Numbered from the stretch's first letter, positions 17,533-26,715 are shown. The stretch: 64,000 bases of DNA from Rhizobium sp. 11515TR (GCF_002277895.1 NZ_CP023000.1:992001-1056000); one strand, 5' to 3'. Numbers and translations: made by a program. Notes: generated by a model not told the origin, from the letters alone.

Positions 17533-18612
17533 CTAGCAGAAGACATGCGCGGCATCGGGATCGAACTCCAGATGCACATTATCGCCGCGGCTGAGACCCG
17601 AGATGGCTTCGTGGCCGAAGGGCAGGCGCACGGACAGGGTTTCGCCGGCGGCAATCCGCGTGGTCACATGCACGTTGTTGCCGAGGAAGGTGATATCGTT
17701 GACCGTCGCACTGAGGCCCTTGCTCACACCCGCCTTGCGCCCGAGCCGGATGCGTTCCGGCCGCAACATCAATGCCGCTTTGCTCCCCGATGTCGGTCGG
17801 CCGTGAACCGGGATGCTGTCGAAGATGATCTTGTCGCCGAGTGAGATCGTCGCCTGGCCATTGTCCGATGAAAGCAGATGACAGGAGATGAAGTCGCTGT
17901 CGCCGATGAATTCGGCGACAAAGCGCGTGCGTGGATTGGCATAGAGTTCCGGGCCGGTTCCTATCTGGTCGATGATGCCTTTGGAGAAGACGGCGATACG
18001 ATCGGACAACCGCAGGGCCTCTTCCTGATCGTGGGTCACATAGAGGATCGTTACCTCGGTCTGCTCGTGGATCCTTTTGATCTCGTGCTGGATCTCTTCG
18101 CGCAATTTTTTGTCGAGAGCCGACAACGGCTCGTCCATCAAAAGCACCGGCGGATCATAAGCGAGTGCCCTTGCAAGAGCCACGCGTTGCTGCTGGCCGC
18201 CTGACATTTGCGCGGGCTTGCGGTCCTCGAAGCCTTCGAGGCGGACGAGACGCAGCATTTCCCTGACCCGGCTGTCGACCTCTGCCTTCGACTTGCGGCG
18301 AACCTTCAACGGAAAGGCGATATTCTCTCCGACAGTCAAATGCGGAAATAGCGTATAGCGCTGGAACACCATGCCGATATTGCGCTTGTGCGACGGCGTC
18401 GACAGTAGCGTCTCGCCATTCAGCAGGATATCGCCCCTGGTCGGGTTCTCGAAACCGGCGAGGATATAAAGCGTCGTGCTCTTGCCCGAGCCGGAGGGGC
18501 CGAGAAAGGTTAGGAACTCGCCGCGCTTGACCTCGAGATTGACGTCGTGGACTGCGACGACGGGACCATATTCCTTGCGGATACCTTTGATCTTCAGGAA
18601 GGATTCGCTCAT
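17533..18612 (-). CDS. Spermidine/putrescine-type ABC transporter ATP-binding protein (PotA-like)
   Basis: A 359-residue ATPase with a C-terminal TOBE domain. Walker A GPSGSGKST (about 38-46), Q-loop VFQRYTLFPH, signature MSGGQQQR, Walker B VLLMDEPLSALD and switch His in YVTHDQEEAL; the TOBE region holds LMLRPERIRL and VTTRIAAGE. ATG 18612 overlaps the permease stop by 4 bp; the open frame further upstream overlaps the permease gene and is not coding. Last gene of the ten-gene unit. The Pot/AfuA/Fbp type also imports other cations or phosphonates, so the substrate is not certain. Confidence 0.9.
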   Translation of the reverse strand: MSESFLKIKGIRKEYGPVVAVHDVNLEVKRGEFLTFLGPSGSGKSTTLYILAGFENPTRGDILLNGETLLSTPSHKRNIGMVFQRYTLFPHLTVGENIAFPLKVRRKSKAEVDSRVREMLRLVRLEGFEDRKPAQMSGGQQQRVALARALAYDPPVLLMDEPLSALDKKLREEIQHEIKRIHEQTEVTILYVTHDQEEALRLSDRIAVFSKGIIDQIGTGPELYANPRTRFVAEFIGDSDFISCHLLSSDNGQATISLGDKIIFDSIPVHGRPTSGSKAALMLRPERIRLGRKAGVSKGLSATVNDITFLGNNVHVTTRIAAGETLSVRLPFGHEAISGLSRGDNVHLEFDPDAAHVFC

Positions 18613-19409
18613 TTTTTTAGAACCTTGCGCACGGTCGCGGCCAGCGTCATCAACATGACCGTCAATAGGATGAGAAGAGTGGAGGCGGCAGCAACCACTG
18701 GCGTCAGGTCCTGCCGGAGCGTAGCCCAGACTTTGACGGGCAGCGTCTGCAGCGTCGGGCTCGCCATGAAGATCGCAACGACCACCTCGTCCCAGGACGT
18801 CAAGAACGAGAACACGGCCGCGGAGAACAATCCATGGCTGATGGCGGGCAGCGTGACCCTGATTTTCGCCTCCAGCGGAGACGCGCCGCAAAGCACGGCG
18901 GCATCCTCGATCGACTTGTCGAAGCCCTCGAGCGCGCCAGTGATCGAGAGGATGGAAAAGGGGAGCGCCAGGACAAGATGGGACAACACGAAGCCGACCA
19001 AGGTGCCGCCCAGCCCAATTCGCAGGAAGAAGGCGTAGAGAGCGACGGCGAAGACGACGACGGGAAGGATCATCGGCGTCAGGAACAGTGCCTTCAGCGC
19101 ATCGCGAAACATGAACTTCCCGCGCACCAGGCCAAAGGAGGTCACAAGACCGAGCAGCACCGAAAGCACGGTGACGATCGAAGCGATCTTGAAGCTCGTC
19201 CAGGCGGAAGCCAGCCATTGCGGATCGGAAAGCAGTTCTGCGTACCAGCGCCAGGTCCAGCCCGGCGGCGGAAAGATCAGCCATTGCGATGAGCCGAAGG
19301 ACAAGGCGGCGATGAACAGGATCGGCAGAAGAAGAAAGGCCGCGGTCAGGACGGTGATGGCAAGCAGCACATATTTCCACCACCCGAGACGATCGAAATT
19401 CAGCAGCAT
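18609..19409 (-). CDS. PotC-like ABC transporter permease
   Basis: A 266-residue permease with six helices. The EAA loop is DKSIEDAAVLCGASPLEAKIRVTLP. The start ATG 19409 lies one base after the PotB-like stop; a longer frame upstream would overlap that gene. Forms the inner-membrane channel with the PotB-like partner. Confidence 0.88.
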   Translation of the reverse strand: MLLNFDRLGWWKYVLLAITVLTAAFLLLPILFIAALSFGSSQWLIFPPPGWTWRWYAELLSDPQWLASAWTSFKIASIVTVLSVLLGLVTSFGLVRGKFMFRDALKALFLTPMILPVVVFAVALYAFFLRIGLGGTLVGFVLSHLVLALPFSILSITGALEGFDKSIEDAAVLCGASPLEAKIRVTLPAISHGLFSAAVFSFLTSWDEVVVAIFMASPTLQTLPVKVWATLRQDLTPVVAAASTLLILLTVMLMTLAATVRKVLKK

Positions 19410-19410
19410 C

Positions 19411-20283
19411 TCAGCGTCCTCCCGTGCTCTGAACGCGGAAGAGCCGCAGCTGGACGGCATAGAGCGTCAAAGTGACGACGAGTAGGACGAAGGCCGCCGC
19501 GCCGCCCATGCCCCAATTGACGAGTGATTGCACGAACTGAGCGATGAGTTCGGCGAGCATCATGTTTGCGGTGCCGCCAAGCAGCGACGGCGTGACGTAG
19601 TAGCCGAGCGACATGACGAACACCATCAAGGCTCCCGCCATCATGCCGGGAGCGGCAAGCGGTATCAGAATGCGAGTGAGGCACTGCAGACGGCTGGCAC
19701 CACAGAGTGCTGCCGCCTGCAGCACGGCCGGATCAATCTTCTTGATGACGCCGTGGAGCGGCAGTATGATGAAGGGCAGCATGATATAGGTCATGCCGAT
19801 CGTCACGCCGGTCAGGTTGTTGACGAGGGCAAGCGGCTTATCGATCAGGCCCATGCCAATGAGCACCTTGTTGATCAATCCCGTGCGTTGCAAAAGCACC
19901 ATCCAGGCATAGGTGCGCGCTAGCAGATTGGTCCACATCGACAGCAGCAGGATCGCAAAGACGACCGAAGACCAGCGCGCAGGCATGATCGCCAGCGTCC
20001 ACGCGACGGGAAAACCGATCAGCAGCGACAGGACGGTCACGACACCAGACACGATGAAGGTATTGCCGAAGATCTTCAGATAGGTCTCTGAGCCCAGCAA
20101 TTCCGCGTAATTGCCAAAGCCGAATGCCGGCTCCATCACGCTGCGTAAAAGCAGCGCGATGACCGGAAAGATGAAAAAGATCGCGACGAAAGCGAGAGCC
20201 GGCGCCACCTGGGCAAATCCGGTAGGCCTTGCCGCCTTGCGCGCCGGTGCGGCCTCGTCCGCAACGTCTATGTATGTCGACAT
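19411..20283 (-). CDS. PotB-like ABC transporter permease
   Basis: A 290-residue permease with six helices after a charged cytoplasmic N-terminus of about 25 residues. The coupling loop is DPAVLQAAALCGASRLQCLTRILIPLAAPG. SMWTNLLARTYAWMVLLQRTGLIN is typical of the PotB group. It follows the binding-protein gene after a 115-bp gap that contains a strong hairpin. Confidence 0.88.
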   Translation of the reverse strand: MSTYIDVADEAAPARKAARPTGFAQVAPALAFVAIFFIFPVIALLLRSVMEPAFGFGNYAELLGSETYLKIFGNTFIVSGVVTVLSLLIGFPVAWTLAIMPARWSSVVFAILLLSMWTNLLARTYAWMVLLQRTGLINKVLIGMGLIDKPLALVNNLTGVTIGMTYIMLPFIILPLHGVIKKIDPAVLQAAALCGASRLQCLTRILIPLAAPGMMAGALMVFVMSLGYYVTPSLLGGTANMMLAELIAQFVQSLVNWGMGGAAAFVLLVVTLTLYAVQLRLFRVQSTGGR

Positions 20284-20354
20284 GGCAATCCTTTCCCCAC
20301 CACGGGCGCCGACGGGCAGCGATCGCTACTCCCGGGCCTGGACCTCGCATTGCC

Positions 20355-20380
20355 CCACCGCGGAGATTTTTCCGCGGTGG
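20355..20380 (-). promoter_or_regulatory. Intercistronic stem-loop after the PotD-like gene
   Basis: CCACCGCGGA (20355-20364) and TCCGCGGTGG (20371-20380) form a perfect 10-bp stem with a 6-nt loop, 19 bp past the binding-protein stop and 72 bp before the PotB-like start. A likely mRNA 3'-end stabiliser or partial terminator. Confidence 0.6.
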
Positions 20381-20398
20381 TCTGGTCATCTCCGCCGC

Positions 20399-21409
20399 TT
20401 ACTGCGCCTGCCAGGCGTACCACTTCTTGCCGATGGCATCTCGGTTCGCGGCCCAATAATTCATGTCGGCATTGACCTGGTTGGCGGTCTGCTGGTCCGG
20501 CAAGGTCTTGGCTATCTCAGGGTCCATAAGTTTCGCCGAGCCGAGGTTGGTCGGCGCGTATCCGGTAGCCTTGGCCAGATCGGCCTGCGACTGTGCCGAG
20601 GTCGCGAGCGCGATGAACTTCATCGCCGTTTCGAGGTTCGGCGCACCCTTCGGGATGACAAGGGAATCCGCAGCCGTGATGTTCTGGCTCCAGGAGGTCT
20701 CCGTCTTGACGCCGCTGTTGGCAAGCGCGGTCATACGGCCATTCCAGAGGCTGCCGAAAGGCGCCTCGGCCGACGCCAGCAGCTGCTGCGATTGCGCGCC
20801 GCTCGACCACCAGACAATATCGGATTTGATCGTATCGAGCTTCTTGAAGGCACGATCGAGATCGAGCGGATAAAGCTTGTCGGCGGGAACGCCATCGGCC
20901 AAGAGCGCCGCTTCGATGACGCCCGGCGCGGACCATTTGTAGAAGGTCCGCTTGCCGGGGAATTTCTTCGTGTCGAAGAGATCGGCCCAGGTCTTCGGGC
21001 AGGCGCTGACCGCATCGGCGTTGCAGCCGATGACAAAGGAATAATAGAAGCTACCGACGGAGTAGTCGCTGACGAAACGCGGATCGAGCTTGGACTTGTC
21101 GATGACGGAGAAGTCCAGCTTTTCGAGCAGACCCGCCTTGCCGGCTTGCGCGGCATAATCACCCTCGACGTCGACGACATCCCAGCTCACCTGGCCGGCT
21201 TCGACCATCGCTTTCAGCTTGCCGTAATCCGTTGGACCGTCCTGCATGACGCCGATACCGGTCTTCTCAGTAAACTGGTTGGCCCAGGCGACCTTCTGCG
21301 CATCCTGCGTCGTTCCTCCCCAACTCGTGAAGACCATGGTGTCGGCCTTGGCGGGCATGGATGCGGCCATCATTGCGGCAAAGGCCGCGAGTGCAATTCT
21401 TGCTTTCAT
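20399..21409 (-). CDS. PotD-like periplasmic substrate-binding protein
   Basis: A 336-residue binding protein of the spermidine/putrescine type. The signal peptide is residues 1-22 (ending PAKA). TMVFTSWGGTTQDAQKVAWANQFTEKTGI matches the start of PotD-like and SBP_bac_8 proteins, DVVDVEGDYAAQAGKAGLLEKLDFS the ligand-lobe hinge, and TNLGSAKLMDPEIAKTLPD the C-terminus. AAGGGAAC precedes ATG 21409. It follows the catabolic genes of the unit (NIPSNAP stop 56 bp upstream), so the ligand is probably the compound those enzymes degrade, perhaps an amine or guanidino compound. Confidence 0.88.
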   Translation of the reverse strand: MKARIALAAFAAMMAASMPAKADTMVFTSWGGTTQDAQKVAWANQFTEKTGIGVMQDGPTDYGKLKAMVEAGQVSWDVVDVEGDYAAQAGKAGLLEKLDFSVIDKSKLDPRFVSDYSVGSFYYSFVIGCNADAVSACPKTWADLFDTKKFPGKRTFYKWSAPGVIEAALLADGVPADKLYPLDLDRAFKKLDTIKSDIVWWSSGAQSQQLLASAEAPFGSLWNGRMTALANSGVKTETSWSQNITAADSLVIPKGAPNLETAMKFIALATSAQSQADLAKATGYAPTNLGSAKLMDPEIAKTLPDQQTANQVNADMNYWAANRDAIGKKWYAWQAQ

Positions 21410-21464
21410 GTTCCCTTGTCCTTGTTTTTCAGTTTTTAGAAGCATGCCTTACGCACCCGCCCGT

Positions 21465-21779
21465 TCATCCCAAAGGGGAGAAACCGGCGGGCTTCATAAT
21501 CTTGTTTTCCGCTTGTTCGATCAGGTCGCGGATCTTCGGCAGGAAGGCCTGCCAATTGGGGTCGGCGGCCAGCCGCCCGCGCCGCGCCTCGCGATCATCG
21601 AGGCTTGAATAGGCCCAGATGTGAACGATCTCGTTGATGACACCGATTTCCGAGTAGAAGTAGCCGACAAGATTGCCGAGATGCGCCTTCTGGATCGCAA
21701 TCCCCTCCTCTTCCACGACCTGCAGATATTGCGGGATGGTGCCGTTCTTCAGCCGGTAGGTGCGGATCTCGTAAAACAT
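21465..21779 (-). CDS. Single-domain NIPSNAP family protein
   Basis: A 104-residue protein, one NIPSNAP repeat: FYEIRTYRLKNGTIPQYL at the N-terminus, GYFYSEIGVINEIVHIWAYSSLDDREARRGRL in the middle and a closing helical stretch. ATG 21779 is chosen; GAGG of the upstream gene's last codons serves as its ribosome site, and a GTG three codons earlier overlaps that gene's stop. Embedded between the aldehyde dehydrogenase and the PotD-like gene. Such small members often accompany flavin-dependent or aromatic catabolic enzymes; its reaction is unknown. Confidence 0.82.
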   Translation of the reverse strand: MFYEIRTYRLKNGTIPQYLQVVEEEGIAIQKAHLGNLVGYFYSEIGVINEIVHIWAYSSLDDREARRGRLAADPNWQAFLPKIRDLIEQAENKIMKPAGFSPLG

Positions 21780-21784
21780 CGGCC

Positions 21785-23248
21785 TCACCTCATGACAAAG
21801 GGATCGGGGATCGGATCATCTGATGTGCGCAGCCAGATCGTCTTGGTGCGGGTATAGTCGAGCGCCGCCGCAAGCCCGCCTTCCCTGCCATGGCCGGAAA
21901 GGCCAAAGCCACCGAAGGGCGCGATCGGCGATACCGCGCGATAGGTGTTGACCCAGACGACGCCGGCGCGGATGCCCTTCATCAGGCGATGGGCGCGCGT
22001 CAGGTTCTGGGTGAAGACGCCGGATGCCAGGCCGTAGCGGGTGTCGTTTGCAAGCCTCAACGCTTCTGCCTCGCTCTCGAACGAGACAACCGACAGAACC
22101 GGTCCAAAGAATTCCTCGGCCAATGACGGCGAGTTGACACCATCGCAATCGAGGATCGTCGGCGGGAAGTAATAACCCACGCCGTCCGGCTTTTGGCCGC
22201 CGGTGACCAGCCGAGCGCCGCTCGCAATGGATTTCTCGACGAGAGTGGCCACATGATCCTGCTGGCGCTTCGTGGCGAGCGGGCCGACCTCCGTTGCCAT
22301 GTCGAGCGGCGAACCGATGCGGATCGCCTCGGCCTTGCGCTTGAGGATCGACAGAAAGGCGTCCTTGACGCTGGCCTCGACGATCAGCCGCGAGCCGGCA
22401 ACGCAGCTTTGACCGGTCGCCGCGAAAATGCCGGCGACTTGCGCATTCGCGGCGCTCTCGAGATGGGCATCGGCAAAGACGATGAAGGGCGATTTGCCGC
22501 CCAGTTCCAGCGAGGTCGAAGCAAGGTTCTCGGCCGAATTGCGGATGACATGGCGTGCCGTCTCCGGCCCGCCGGTAAAGGCGATATGCGCGACCTTCGG
22601 ATGCCGCCCGAGTGCCGCACCGCAGGAAGGGCCGAAACCGGTGATGATGTTGACGACGCCGGGCGGGAAACCCGCCTCATGAACCATGCGCGCGAATTCC
22701 AGAAGCGGCGCCGGCCCGTCTTCCGATGCCTTGACGACCATGGTGCAGCCGGCCGCAAGCGCGGGGCCGATCTTGACGGCCGACAGGAACAGCTGGCTGT
22801 TCCAGGGAACGACCATGGCAACGACGCCGACCGGTTCACGGCGCAGCCAGACATCCGTGTCCGGCTTGTCGATCGGCAGATAGGAGCCCTCGATCTTGTC
22901 GGCGATGCCGGCATAGTAGCGATAGTAATCGGCGATATAGGCTATCTGCGCCGAGGTCTCGCGAATGATCTTGCCGGTGTCGCGCGTTTCCAATTCGGCA
23001 AGTTTCTGGGCTTTGGCCGCAACGAGATCTGCGAGCTTGTAGAGGAGCTTGCCGCGCTGCGTAGCCGTCGTCTTTGCCCAGGGACCATCATAAAGCGCCC
23101 TCTCGGCGGCATCGACGGCGCGGTCGACATCAGCCTCCCGTGCTTCCGGCATGTCTGCCCAGACGTCGCCGGTCGCGGGATCGATGCTCTGGAAGCGAGC
23201 TTCCCCATCCAGAAACTCGCCATCGATATAATACTGGAAGCGCTGCAT
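21785..23248 (-). CDS. NAD(P)-dependent aldehyde dehydrogenase
   Basis: A 487-residue ALDH. PWN at 148-150, K173 for cofactor binding, FTGGPETAR at 224-231, general base E248 (LELGGKSP), and catalytic C282 in GQSCVAGSR are all present; WVNTYRAVSPIAPFGGFGLSGHGREGG is the usual C-terminus. It should oxidise an aldehyde to the acid in the cytosol. Its place after the monooxygenase and hydrolase genes suggests it handles an aldehyde released in that pathway; the closest functional classes by eye are betaine/aminobutyraldehyde-type dehydrogenases, not decided here. Confidence 0.92.
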   Translation of the reverse strand: MQRFQYYIDGEFLDGEARFQSIDPATGDVWADMPEAREADVDRAVDAAERALYDGPWAKTTATQRGKLLYKLADLVAAKAQKLAELETRDTGKIIRETSAQIAYIADYYRYYAGIADKIEGSYLPIDKPDTDVWLRREPVGVVAMVVPWNSQLFLSAVKIGPALAAGCTMVVKASEDGPAPLLEFARMVHEAGFPPGVVNIITGFGPSCGAALGRHPKVAHIAFTGGPETARHVIRNSAENLASTSLELGGKSPFIVFADAHLESAANAQVAGIFAATGQSCVAGSRLIVEASVKDAFLSILKRKAEAIRIGSPLDMATEVGPLATKRQQDHVATLVEKSIASGARLVTGGQKPDGVGYYFPPTILDCDGVNSPSLAEEFFGPVLSVVSFESEAEALRLANDTRYGLASGVFTQNLTRAHRLMKGIRAGVVWVNTYRAVSPIAPFGGFGLSGHGREGGLAAALDYTRTKTIWLRTSDDPIPDPFVMR

Positions 23249-23253
23249 GGCGT

Positions 23254-24294
23254 TTACTCCGCAAATGCCGGCATGACTTCGGCGATGAAGCGTTCGAGCG
23301 AGGCCTTCTTGCGCTCGAAGGACATGCCTGTGTCGATCCAGAAGGAATATTCGTCGTAACCCATCGCTTCATAGGTCTTTAGCCGGGCAATCACTGTCGA
23401 CGCATCGCCGACGACATTGTTGCTGCGCATGACAGCATCGGACAGCATGGCGTTGGCTAGAATCTCTTCTTCGGGAATGCGCTCGATCAGGCCCTGATGG
23501 ACCGGCTTCTCGTTCTTGAACCAGGCGAAGAAGTAGTTATAGTAGACGCTGAGCTCGTGAGCGGCCCGCGCGATGTCGTCCTCGGACGAGCCGACATAGG
23601 TATGGCGCAGGAGCATGATCTTCGGCCGCTCCATATACGGGCTCTTGGCGCAGGCATCGTTGAACCGCCCCATCAGCGCCTCGACTTCATCGTCACCCTG
23701 CCAGAGCGGCGTCACCTGGACATTACAGCCATTGGCGACGGCGAATTCATGCGAATTCGGGTCGCGCGCGGCAACCCAGATCGGCGGGTTCGGCTGCTGC
23801 AGCGGCTTCGGCGCTGAAGTGGTCGACGGGAATTTGAAGAATTCGCCCTCATGGGCGTAATCCCCCTGCCAGATGCCTTTGACAGCCGGGATCAGCTCGC
23901 GCATGCGCTGGCCAGCGCCCCAGGCGTCGAGACCCGGCAACAATCGCTCATATTCGAAGGAATAGGCGCCGCGGGCAATGCCGATATCGAGCCTGCCGTC
24001 GCAGATGATGTCGGCCATGGCGGCTTCACCGGCAAGCTTGATCGGATGCCAGAAGGGCGCGATCACCGTTCCCGTTCCGAGCCTTGCCCGCGATGTCCGC
24101 CGCGCCAGATCGGCGATGGTCACGAAAGGGTTCGGTGCGATGGTAAAATCCATCCCGTGATGCTCGCCCGTCCAGATCGCGTGCATGCCGCCCCTGTCGG
24201 CGATCTCGCACAGCGCGACGAACTCCTCATAGAGGCTTTTATGCGTCTGGTTCGCGTCGAGGCGCTCCATGTGAACGAAGAGAGAGAATTTCAT
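23254..24294 (-). CDS. LLM-class flavin-dependent monooxygenase (luciferase-like)
   Basis: A 346-residue bacterial-luciferase-like protein. MKFSLFVHMERLDANQTHKSLYEEFVALCEIADRGG, IWTGEHHGMDFTIAPNPFVTIADLARRTSRARLGTGTVI and DGRLDIGIARGAY are the family blocks (F420/FMNH2-binding TIM barrel). These enzymes use reduced FMN supplied by a partner reductase; that partner is encoded immediately upstream with a 4-bp overlap. The ring-opening enzyme RutA belongs to the same superfamily. The substrate is unknown. Confidence 0.88.
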   Translation of the reverse strand: MKFSLFVHMERLDANQTHKSLYEEFVALCEIADRGGMHAIWTGEHHGMDFTIAPNPFVTIADLARRTSRARLGTGTVIAPFWHPIKLAGEAAMADIICDGRLDIGIARGAYSFEYERLLPGLDAWGAGQRMRELIPAVKGIWQGDYAHEGEFFKFPSTTSAPKPLQQPNPPIWVAARDPNSHEFAVANGCNVQVTPLWQGDDEVEALMGRFNDACAKSPYMERPKIMLLRHTYVGSSEDDIARAAHELSVYYNYFFAWFKNEKPVHQGLIERIPEEEILANAMLSDAVMRSNNVVGDASTVIARLKTYEAMGYDEYSFWIDTGMSFERKKASLERFIAEVMPAFAE

Positions 24295-25226
24295 GCTTGT
24301 ACCGCCTTCCCGGAAACCGGCCGCACCATGCCGGAGGTCTCATCGCCAAAATAGACCCCGAAATTGCCGATCTGGCTTTCCAGCGCGAAGCGGGAGACGA
24401 TATCGGCCGTGGAGCTGGTCTTGAAATGCGCGGTCTTGAGTGCATCCGGCTTGAGGAACCGGCCCTCGCGCGGCTCACCTTGTGAAGCAAAGGCCCGATA
24501 GACGATGTGATGCTTGCCGTCGCTCTTGCCTTCATAGACGGAATAGAGAAAGCCGACAGTCACGGTAAGGCCGGTGAGCGTTTGCAAATACTGACCGAGA
24601 ATGTCGGCTGGGCTTCCCTCCCGGCCCTCGCAATTCGGAAGAGCAAGAACATCATGGCCAAGCAGCAGGATTTCGCCATCGCGCTCGACCACCGCGCCAA
24701 GCTCGATATTACCTTCCGCGGCGGCGGAGACTGCCTCACTTGCCAGGATCGGCGTGAAATAGCCGCCGCGGGCATAGCCGAGGCCATTGCGGCCGCTATT
24801 GTCGAACGAGACGATACGACCCATCAGGACGACATGGTCGCCGGCATCGACCACCTGCTCCATGGCGCACTCGAACCAGGCGGCGACATCGGCAAGGATC
24901 GGACAACCATTTAACCCAGAATTCCATTCGACGGCGGCAAACCGATCTTCAACGGGCCTAGCAAAGGTGTTGGAGACGGCCTTCTGCGTTTCCGACAGCA
25001 CATTGATGGCAAAGTGCTTCGAGCTCGTCATGGCCGTGAAATTACGCGAGGTCTTGGCAAGGCAGACGAGAAGAAGCGGCGGATCGAGCGAGACCGATGT
25101 GAAGGAATTGGCTGTAAAGCCGAGCGGCAGACCCGCCTGATCGCGTGCGGTGACGACCGTCACACCGGTCGGAAATGCGCCGAAGGCGTCACGCAACGCC
25201 CGTGGATCGAAATCTTGTGTCGTCAT
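24291..25226 (-). CDS. Flavin reductase with a C-terminal Nudix-like domain
   Basis: A 311-residue two-domain protein. Residues about 1-165 are a flavin reductase (Flavin_Reduct): RDAFGAFPTGVTVVTARDQAGLPLGFTANSFTSVSLDPPLLLVCLAKTSRNF and GDHVVLMGRIVSFD. Typical reductases of this family end there. The remaining 140 residues (VERDGEILLLGHD, GQYLQTLTGLTVTVGFLYSVYEGKSDGKHHIVYRAFA) resemble a Nudix fold with no canonical GX5EX7REUXEEXGU box, so probably a binding or regulatory module. GGGGAGG precedes ATG 25226. It should supply FMNH2 to the LLM monooxygenase overlapping downstream. Confidence 0.85.
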   Translation of the reverse strand: MTTQDFDPRALRDAFGAFPTGVTVVTARDQAGLPLGFTANSFTSVSLDPPLLLVCLAKTSRNFTAMTSSKHFAINVLSETQKAVSNTFARPVEDRFAAVEWNSGLNGCPILADVAAWFECAMEQVVDAGDHVVLMGRIVSFDNSGRNGLGYARGGYFTPILASEAVSAAAEGNIELGAVVERDGEILLLGHDVLALPNCEGREGSPADILGQYLQTLTGLTVTVGFLYSVYEGKSDGKHHIVYRAFASQGEPREGRFLKPDALKTAHFKTSSTADIVSRFALESQIGNFGVYFGDETSGMVRPVSGKAVQA

Positions 25227-26068
25227 CTTGCGTCCTCCCCGCATGAAAGCCACTCGGCAAGCAGCTCATTGACGATTTCAGGCGCCGTCAGGTTCACCAT
25301 ATGGCGGTGGCCTTCGACGATGCGCGCCCAGCCTTTGGGTGCAGCCGCAGCCATCTGCTCCGCCATCCGCGGCGTCGAATTCGGATCGTCCGAACCCGTC
25401 AGGAACAGAGCCGGCGCCATGACATCCGGCCAGCGATCGGCATAGGTCTCATCACCGCCGGCAAAAGCCGCATAGGCAGTGGCATAAGCTTTCGGATCCA
25501 CAAGGCCCAACCAGGTCCGCGTGAGCTCCCGCGCGACTCCACTTTGAGCATCATCGCCGAACCAACGCAGCAGCGGACCTTCCTTGTCGACACCTGAAAT
25601 CGGTATTGCGGCTGCGCGCGCCAGCACGGCCGCCTTGGCCTCGGGATCGCGCCGATAGACACCATTGAGATAGGCGACCCGCTTGATCCGCTTACCGAAG
25701 GTGGCGGCAGCCCCTCCTGCAACGAGCGCACCCATCGAATGGCCGGCAACATTGACCTGACCCAACGCCATCTCATCGAGAAAGCCGCCGAACCAGGCGA
25801 CAAAGGCTTCCAGCTTGCTGCCGGAGGGCAAACCAACGCTTTCCCCATGGCCCGGCATATCGACGGCGATGACGCGCTGGCTTTTGGAAAAAACCTCGAT
25901 CTGTGGCGTCCAGGCTTCAAGCCGCATGCCGACGCCGTGGATCAGAACCAGTGGCTCGCCTTTGCCGACCTCATGATAGGCTGTGCCGCGCGCCGTGCGC
26001 TTGCGACGCAAGCCTCCCACAGTCAGATGATCGGCCTTGTTCTGATCCATCGTTTCCATCGCCGGCAT
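25223..26068 (-). CDS. Alpha/beta hydrolase (RutD-like)
   Basis: About 281 residues. HGVGM gives the oxyanion region, GHSMGA the nucleophile elbow (Ser), TGSDDPNSTP the acid and EGHRHMV the His. The start is uncertain: ATG 26068, 26059 and 26050 are all in frame and none has a strong ribosome site. The start lies 16 bp after the Amino_synth stop, and the end overlaps the flavin reductase start. In the Rut pyrimidine pathway a monooxygenase, flavin reductase and alpha/beta hydrolase occur together; the present trio is analogous though the amidohydrolase RutB is missing. Confidence 0.85.
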   Translation of the reverse strand: MPAMETMDQNKADHLTVGGLRRKRTARGTAYHEVGKGEPLVLIHGVGMRLEAWTPQIEVFSKSQRVIAVDMPGHGESVGLPSGSKLEAFVAWFGGFLDEMALGQVNVAGHSMGALVAGGAAATFGKRIKRVAYLNGVYRRDPEAKAAVLARAAAIPISGVDKEGPLLRWFGDDAQSGVARELTRTWLGLVDPKAYATAYAAFAGGDETYADRWPDVMAPALFLTGSDDPNSTPRMAEQMAAAAPKGWARIVEGHRHMVNLTAPEIVNELLAEWLSCGEDAR

Positions 26069-26084
26069 CCAGACGCCCGATCTC

Positions 26085-26687
26085 TTAAACGCCGGCCGGA
26101 TTGGAGACGTCCTGCCCCAGATCCCTGAGATCCTGGTAGCGATCGCCGATGCGATGATGCGGCCGACCACCGATTGAGGCACCAAGCGCAATGACGATTT
26201 CGTCAGCGGCCGGTGCATCCGGTATCGACGTCTGGATTGTCAGATAATGCGAGCGGCGACCTTCATCATTCTTGTCCATCAGCGGAATCATGATCGGTGC
26301 ATTGGCCGGTCCTCGCGTGTTGCAGAAGGCGAGATAGGATTTGGCGCCGACGGCATGGCGATAGTGATTGCCGAAACGAAGAGTGTGGATCAGCGCGGAT
26401 GCATGCTCGATCTCGCCATCAAGACCGACGACGGCGGATTTGCCATAGGCTTCGACCGCCTCGCCCGATCCGACCGCATCGATGATCATCTTGGTGAGCA
26501 ATTCACCGAGAACAGGCGCAGCGGCATGAATCTCGGGCTTCAGATCCGCGACGAAGCCACGGCCAGCCCAAGGGTTTTTGACGATCGCGCATGCCGAGAA
26601 GAGCTTCAACGGCGTGGCCGCTGCCCTGCCCCCTTCAATAAGCGTCGTTTCGATCTGCAGGACAGTTTTTCGGATCTGAAGGCCCAT
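26085..26687 (-). CDS. Amino acid synthesis (DUF1185 / Amino_synth) family protein
   Basis: A 200-residue protein with features of the family named Amino_synth: IRKTVLQIETTLIEGGR at the N-terminus, ACAIVKNPWAGRG, GYxSAVVG-like GKSAVVGLDGEIEHASALIHTLRFGNHYRHAVGAKSYLAFCNTRG, and IMIPLMDKNDEGRRSHYLTIQTSIPDAP. The family's chemistry is not established; members often occur beside flavin-dependent oxidoreductases and amide-degrading genes. First gene of the ten-gene unit; an operator-like palindrome lies 29 bp upstream. Possibly a lyase or isomerase acting on an amino-acid-like product, which is speculation. Confidence 0.8.
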   Translation of the reverse strand: MGLQIRKTVLQIETTLIEGGRAAATPLKLFSACAIVKNPWAGRGFVADLKPEIHAAAPVLGELLTKMIIDAVGSGEAVEAYGKSAVVGLDGEIEHASALIHTLRFGNHYRHAVGAKSYLAFCNTRGPANAPIMIPLMDKNDEGRRSHYLTIQTSIPDAPAADEIVIALGASIGGRPHHRIGDRYQDLRDLGQDVSNPAGV

Positions 26688-26715
26688 GGCTCGCTCTCAT
26701 CTAAGATTATGTATG

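Noticed and set aside
18613..19383. N-terminal extension of the PotA-like ATPase
   Set aside because: Overlaps the PotC-like permease gene; the start at 18612 fits Walker A position and operon overlap.
20111..21439. Plus-strand open frame of 442 codons opposite the PotD/PotB-like genes
   Set aside because: Spans two real genes and their hairpin, has a composition typical of antisense frames, and contains no recognisable motif.
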